Of a stretch of DNA of 8,628 nucleotides, positions 5,775 to 8,628 are shown piece by piece. Both the position numbers and the translations under genes were made by a program. The stretch is from Gemmatimonadaceae bacterium (GTDB lineage Bacteria > Gemmatimonadota > Gemmatimonadetes > Gemmatimonadales > Gemmatimonadaceae). The stretch lies in contig JAICUE010000090.1 of the NCBI GenBank assembly GCA_025936015.1, positions 1-8,628 on the forward strand, read 5' to 3'. Positions within the stretch are counted from its first letter, which is position 1, and every line of letters starts with the position of its first letter. Under the pieces are notes generated by a model. The model saw only the letters and a list, made by a program, of their open reading frames with translations, searched no databases and was not told the origin of the DNA.

Positions 5775-6488
5775 TCAGGCGACCGGAGCGAGGATGTCGG
5801 CAGCGTCGTAGCCTGGGTTGTTCACCCGCGGCGAGATGCGATCGGCAACCAGCGTCTCCATCGGATACGGATTGGTCTCGAGAAGGGCGTGCACCGCGGC
5901 GCTGTCGGTGAGGTCAGGGTCGAGCCATTGCTCGTACTGCGACGGCGCGAGGACGCGCGCCATCCGATGGTGAAGTCGTGAGTACCAGTCGTCGGCCGGT
6001 CCGACGAGGACCGTGCAGCTCCACAGCTCGCCGCCGTCCGCGGTCGCGCCGGCCCAGCGATCCCAGAGTCCGGCCATCGCGAAGGGAAGTCCATCCGGCC
6101 GGCGGATGCGATACGGGACCTTCGACCCCTTTGCGCCCGTCCATTCGATCATCCCATCGACGATGACGAGGCAGCGCTGCCGCTGCCAGGGACGGCGAAA
6201 GGTCGCGGCGGTGCTCGCGCGCTCGATGCGCGCGTTGAAGGTGCTGTACTCGCGGTCGAAGCGTTCGACCTCGGCGGCGCTGCGCAGGTGTCCCGGCACG
6301 AGGTTCCAGTGCATCGGCCGCAGCGTTAGGCGTCCGCTGTCGGGATCGAGGTGGACGACGGGAATGTCCTGCCGCGGGTTGAGGTTGAACCGCGGCTGGA
6401 AGAGGTCGTACGTGTTCGTCCGCTCGGTGAAGCTGAAGCGGTCGGGGAGAATCTCGCCGGTGGCGGTGATCGTGGCGCGTCCACACAT
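5775..6488 (-). CDS. yedK: SRAP-family abasic-site protein (YedK/HMCES-like)
   Basis: Protein of 237 residues of the SOS response-associated peptidase family, which forms a covalent bond between the N-terminal Cys and abasic sites in single-stranded DNA to shield them from breakage. Cys2 follows Met1 directly (MCGR), which fixes the start, since Met removal must expose it. Other family positions are visible: RFNLNP (33-38), NAR at 85-87, GMIEW with Glu115, and HHRMARVL (173-180), the counterpart of the usual HDRMP stretch. C2, N85, E115 and H173 match the active-site set known from YedK. It lies 46 bases upstream of the gluconokinase gene on the same strand. Despite the family name, a SOS link cannot be read from the upstream DNA; I see no LexA-type dyad. 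On the coding strand GATAAT (6503-6498) lies only nine bases before the ATG, so a leaderless transcript is possible. Confidence 0.93.
   Translation of the reverse strand: MCGRATITATGEILPDRFSFTERTNTYDLFQPRFNLNPRQDIPVVHLDPDSGRLTLRPMHWNLVPGHLRSAAEVERFDREYSTFNARIERASTAATFRRPWQRQRCLVIVDGMIEWTGAKGSKVPYRIRRPDGLPFAMAGLWDRWAGATADGGELWSCTVLVGPADDWYSRLHHRMARVLAPSQYEQWLDPDLTDSAAVHALLETNPYPMETLVADRISPRVNNPGYDAADILAPVA
6324..6331 (-). repeat. GCCTAACG word, copy 6 (reverse)
   Basis: CGTTAGGC on +, inside the SRAP gene. On the coding strand it reads CGC CTA ACG (Arg-Leu-Thr, residues 53-55), a different reading frame of the word from copies 2-5. Confidence 0.75.
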
Positions 6489-6665
6489 GGGTGGAAGATT
6501 ATCGCTCGCGCGGTGGGGGCGACAGAGCGACCTGGCTGGCGCGGACGTGATGTCGCATCCTGCGCGCGAGGCGTGCGCTGCTGGTTGCGGGCTTGTGGTG
6601 TCTCGCGCGGTTGGCGATCATCCGAGCTCTCGGCGCAGCCGGGGAGCCAACTATCAGAGGTAGTC
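6489..6665. promoter_or_regulatory. Divergent intergenic region between the SRAP and lipoprotein genes
   Basis: These 177 bases separate the minus-strand SRAP start from the plus-strand lipoprotein start and must hold promoters for both. For SRAP a GATAAT hexamer sits at 6503-6498 with no convincing -35. For the lipoprotein I can support only the Shine-Dalgarno AGAGG at 6656-6660, five bases before its ATG. No clear operator dyad is seen. Confidence 0.4.
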
Positions 6666-7175
6666 ATGCAGCGAATTCAGCGTTCGTTCACGAGACCGCG
6701 CGCCGCGGTGGCGCTGCTGCTGGTCGGCGCACTCACCGCATGCAGCTCACGAGATCCCGTCTCGACAGCGCAGGTGTCGCAGTTCACGCTCAAGTCGGTC
6801 GACAATCATGAGCTGCCGTACGAGATCAGCCAGTCGGCGGACGGCAGCACGTCCGTCGTGTTGACGGATCTCGTGCTGTCGGTGCTCGAGGACCAGACGT
6901 GGCGGACATCGGGCCACGAACGCATCACGACGAACGGAGTCGGGGCCGATCAGGTGGTCCACGGCAACGGCACCTTCGTCGCCCACGACACGAGCGCGAC
7001 GTTCCTCAACACACAGGGCGATATCGTGTACGAGGGCGCGTTCATCGACACTCCGCCGAAGTTCATCATTACCGACTCGCTGGCGCACGTGTATCTCTTC
7101 TGCGGGACGGCCGTTGACCTGACCCTGTGCCAGCTACCGCCAGACACGACGGCGGCAACGGTGCGCGGAAGATGA
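6666..7175 (+). CDS. Orphan lipoprotein with a beta-rich domain
   Basis: 169-residue protein I do not recognise beyond its being a lipoprotein. The ATG at 6666 has a good Shine-Dalgarno (AGAGG, spacing five). It gives a textbook lipoprotein signal: basic MQRIQRSFTRPR, hydrophobic AAVALLLVGA, lipobox LTAC with Cys26. The frame is open much further upstream, to 6351, but that stretch lies over the SRAP gene and is not credible. The mature part begins FTLKSVDNHELPYEI and alternates short beta-like strands with turns (GNGTFVAHDTSATF, then GDIVYEGAF). This resembles small lipocalin-like secreted proteins of unknown function; the resemblance is inference only. Cys146 and Cys155 near the C-terminus could form a disulfide. 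It ends 44 bases from the convergent lipoprotein gene. Confidence 0.8.
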   Translation: MQRIQRSFTRPRAAVALLLVGALTACSSRDPVSTAQVSQFTLKSVDNHELPYEISQSADGSTSVVLTDLVLSVLEDQTWRTSGHERITTNGVGADQVVHGNGTFVAHDTSATFLNTQGDIVYEGAFIDTPPKFIITDSLAHVYLFCGTAVDLTLCQLPPDTTAATVRGR

Positions 7176-7217
7176 ACGGCGGCTAGCGCGGGGCGACGAC
7201 GATTGGAACCGATACGC

Positions 7218-7225
7218 GCCTAACG
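7218..7225 (+). repeat. GCCTAACG word, copy 7, over a stop codon
   Basis: On the coding strand of the second lipoprotein gene the word CGTTAGGC reads CGT TAG, so it contains that gene's stop codon and its last residue (Arg). It lies in the gap between two convergent genes. Confidence 0.75.
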
Positions 7226-7774
7226 CTCATCGCTGCGCCGGTTCCGCCAGACCGCGAGCGACTCTTCGCCATTCGGCCCGCTCGGCGCCGTGCCGTGGTT
7301 CTGTGCCGTGCGGGCAATCGCCTGACAGAAGTCGATCGGAGACACCGCCGGATTCACGCTCATGTGACGTCCGTCGACAGTCAACGAATCGTGGCTCGGC
7401 CCCCAGCCGCCAGCCGGCGGAATGACGGTGACGAAGTATCGATAAAGCGTCGAATCTCCACGCTGGAACGCCGCCATGCGCGCCAAGTATGTGGCGCCGC
7501 GCCACGCATCGAGCCGCGTCGGCCCGGCATGGGCCCACGCGGTGTCGCCAATCTGCTCTGACGTCGCCCCGGTCAGGCCGAGTGTCGTGAACGCATTCAC
7601 GAGGTGCACCGCGACGGTATCGACGGGAAGTGCCGCGCGGTACACCGACCACCAGCATGGGGTCTCCTCGATTGCAGCGGCCGGCTTTGCGGTGTCGAGA
7701 CGCGACTGCCGATGACAGCCCGCGCTCAACAGCAAGAGAGCCGGAACTGATGCGAGCCAGCGATTTCTCTTCAT
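7220..7774 (-). CDS. Orphan lipoprotein, coupled to the DUF2071 gene
   Basis: 184-residue protein of unknown function. The N-terminus MKRNRWLASVPALLLLSAGC is a lipoprotein signal with the modified Cys at residue 20. The rest is soluble in character, with PCWWSVYRAALPVDTVAVHL at 39-58, an alpha-looking stretch RLDAWRGATYLARMAAFQRG, a beta-looking RYFVTVIPPAGGW and a Cys in IDFCQAIA. I recognise no domain. The ATG overlaps the stop of the DUF2071 gene as ATGA, so the two are probably translated from one message. The TAG stop sits in a GCCTAACG word. Confidence 0.78.
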   Translation of the reverse strand: MKRNRWLASVPALLLLSAGCHRQSRLDTAKPAAAIEETPCWWSVYRAALPVDTVAVHLVNAFTTLGLTGATSEQIGDTAWAHAGPTRLDAWRGATYLARMAAFQRGDSTLYRYFVTVIPPAGGWGPSHDSLTVDGRHMSVNPAVSPIDFCQAIARTAQNHGTAPSGPNGEESLAVWRNRRSDER

Positions 7775-8550
7775 GCGATCCGTTCAGGTAGATGGACGCT
7801 CACCGCCGACCCCTCGGCGAGAAATGCCGAGTCGGGCGGCTGCTCGAGCATCTGGGCGAAGGCGTGGCCATACAGTCCGAGGACGTCGCCGGTGACCGCT
7901 GCCCGCTCGCTCTGCCAGACGCGCCAGCGCGGGTGCTCGACGCGATACTCGACCGTGCCGCCATCGCGCTGGCGGGTGTAGCCCCAGTAATGCTCGCTGA
8001 TGAATTCTTCTTCGGAGCCGGCGACGATCGGCTGCGGCAGCGCTTCGGTCGTGTCGATGGTGATGTGTCCCCACCCGCCTAACCGCGGCGCCCACGAGTA
8101 GCTGATGTGAACCGGGTCATTCAGCGCGCGCGGCGCGACGTAGTGCCCCATCCGGCGCGTCTCGTATGGTTCGTTGTAGGCGAGCTTCGCAACGGTCGCG
8201 ATCGCGCGCCGGGGAACGATCTCCTTGATGAAAACGACGCCGCGCCGAACTTCCTCGCCAGAATCGCGGCGGACGTAGAAGCGGAGGTTGATCTCCTCGA
8301 AGGTGACGTGCAGCGGAACCTTCACGCCGAGGACGCGGGTGTCGTCGAAGAGAAAGCCGACGAGGCTGATCCAGGTCGCGCCGTTATGACTGTCGAGTGT
8401 CGTGCCTCGGGGGACATGCGGCGCGAGGAGGGCGGGATCCACGCGATAGTTGAGCATCGCGAGGTTGCGCCAGGTGGCAGTGAGGAATGGGCGAGTGGCC
8501 ACAGCGGATGCGTGGGACGGGTGGAAGCTGACGACGCGGCGATGTTGCAT
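7771..8550 (-). CDS. DUF2071 (YqjF-like) protein
   Basis: 259-residue cytoplasmic protein of the DUF2071 family, whose biochemical role is not established. Typical features are RPFLTATWRNLAMLNYRVDP (about residues 20-39), the following LLAPHVPRGTTLD, the WISLVGFLFDDTRVLGV stretch, HVTFEEINLRFYVR, and further on RRGVVFIKEIVPRRAIA. The length is normal for the family and no signal peptide is present. The ATG at 8550 has no visible Shine-Dalgarno, and the domain begins only about 15 residues in, so the start is provisional. Only 78 bases of upstream DNA are in view. It overlaps the downstream lipoprotein gene by four bases. Its single TTA codon lies in a one-mismatch form of the GCCTAACG word. 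Confidence 0.88.
   Translation of the reverse strand: MQHRRVVSFHPSHASAVATRPFLTATWRNLAMLNYRVDPALLAPHVPRGTTLDSHNGATWISLVGFLFDDTRVLGVKVPLHVTFEEINLRFYVRRDSGEEVRRGVVFIKEIVPRRAIATVAKLAYNEPYETRRMGHYVAPRALNDPVHISYSWAPRLGGWGHITIDTTEALPQPIVAGSEEEFISEHYWGYTRQRDGGTVEYRVEHPRWRVWQSERAAVTGDVLGLYGHAFAQMLEQPPDSAFLAEGSAVSVHLPERIA
8077..8084 (+). repeat. GCCTAACC, one-mismatch variant of the word
   Basis: Differs from GCCTAACG at the last base. On the coding strand of the DUF2071 gene it reads CGG TTA GGC (Arg-Leu-Gly), the gene's only TTA codon. Confidence 0.5.
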
Positions 8551-8594
8551 AAGCGCGGCCAGTGGCAGGGTCGTCGTGATGCCGGATGCACACT

Positions 8595-8602
8595 GCCTAA
8601 CG
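8595..8602 (+). repeat. GCCTAACG word, copy 8, non-coding
   Basis: Lies 45 bases upstream of the DUF2071 start, outside any called gene, showing that the word is not confined to coding DNA. Confidence 0.7.
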
Positions 8603-8628
8603 TCCGCCGGTCCGTCAGCAGCCCGGCC

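Noticed and set aside
6351..6665. N-terminal extension of the lipoprotein upstream of 6666
   Set aside because: The stretch lies over the SRAP gene and the divergent promoter region, while the ATG at 6666 has a Shine-Dalgarno and an exact lipoprotein signal.

Overview
The window is GC-rich (roughly two-thirds G+C by eye) bacterial chromosome with eight supported protein genes and no rRNA, tRNA, transposase or CRISPR array. The long DUF5916-type outer-membrane protein, several orphan lipoproteins and the general gene style suggest a soil or sediment Gemmatimonadota-like bacterium. This is inference from gene content, not a proven assignment.

Layout. Bases 1-185 are a leader with an 18-bp imperfect palindrome. 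Bases 186-2879 (+) encode a secreted protein with a CBM9-like N-terminal domain and a predicted outer-membrane barrel. Bases 2931-3323 (-) encode a small GxxExxY protein with PD-(D/E)XK nuclease-like residues. Bases 3324-3842 carry no gene and are filled with direct, inverted and tandem copies of a CACAGAGGA-type repeat; one further copy lies on the far side of the GxxExxY gene. From 6488 down to 3843 (-) run an SRAP (YedK/HMCES-like) protein, a gluconokinase and a GntP-family gluconate permease. The last two overlap by 4 bases (ATGA) and form a gluconate uptake and phosphorylation module. Bases 6489-6665 are a divergent intergenic region. Bases 6666-7175 (+) encode an orphan lipoprotein. Bases 8550-7220 (-) encode a DUF2071 protein that overlaps a second orphan lipoprotein by 4 bases.

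Metabolic reading. Gluconate would enter by proton symport through the GntP protein and be phosphorylated to 6-phosphogluconate by the kinase. It could then enter the pentose phosphate or Entner-Doudoroff route, whose other genes are not here. SRAP protects abasic sites in single-stranded DNA and has no obvious link to gluconate, although it sits upstream on the same strand.

The most unusual signal is not a gene. The octamer GCCTAACG (reverse CGTTAGGC) occurs eight times exactly and once with one mismatch, where about 0.3 would be expected by chance. It falls in several reading frames, on both strands, across a stop codon and outside genes. All five TTA codons in the window's genes lie inside it or its one-mismatch variant. 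It behaves like a genome-wide DNA word (uptake-sequence-like, HIP1-like, or a protein or methylation site) rather than a protein-coding constraint.
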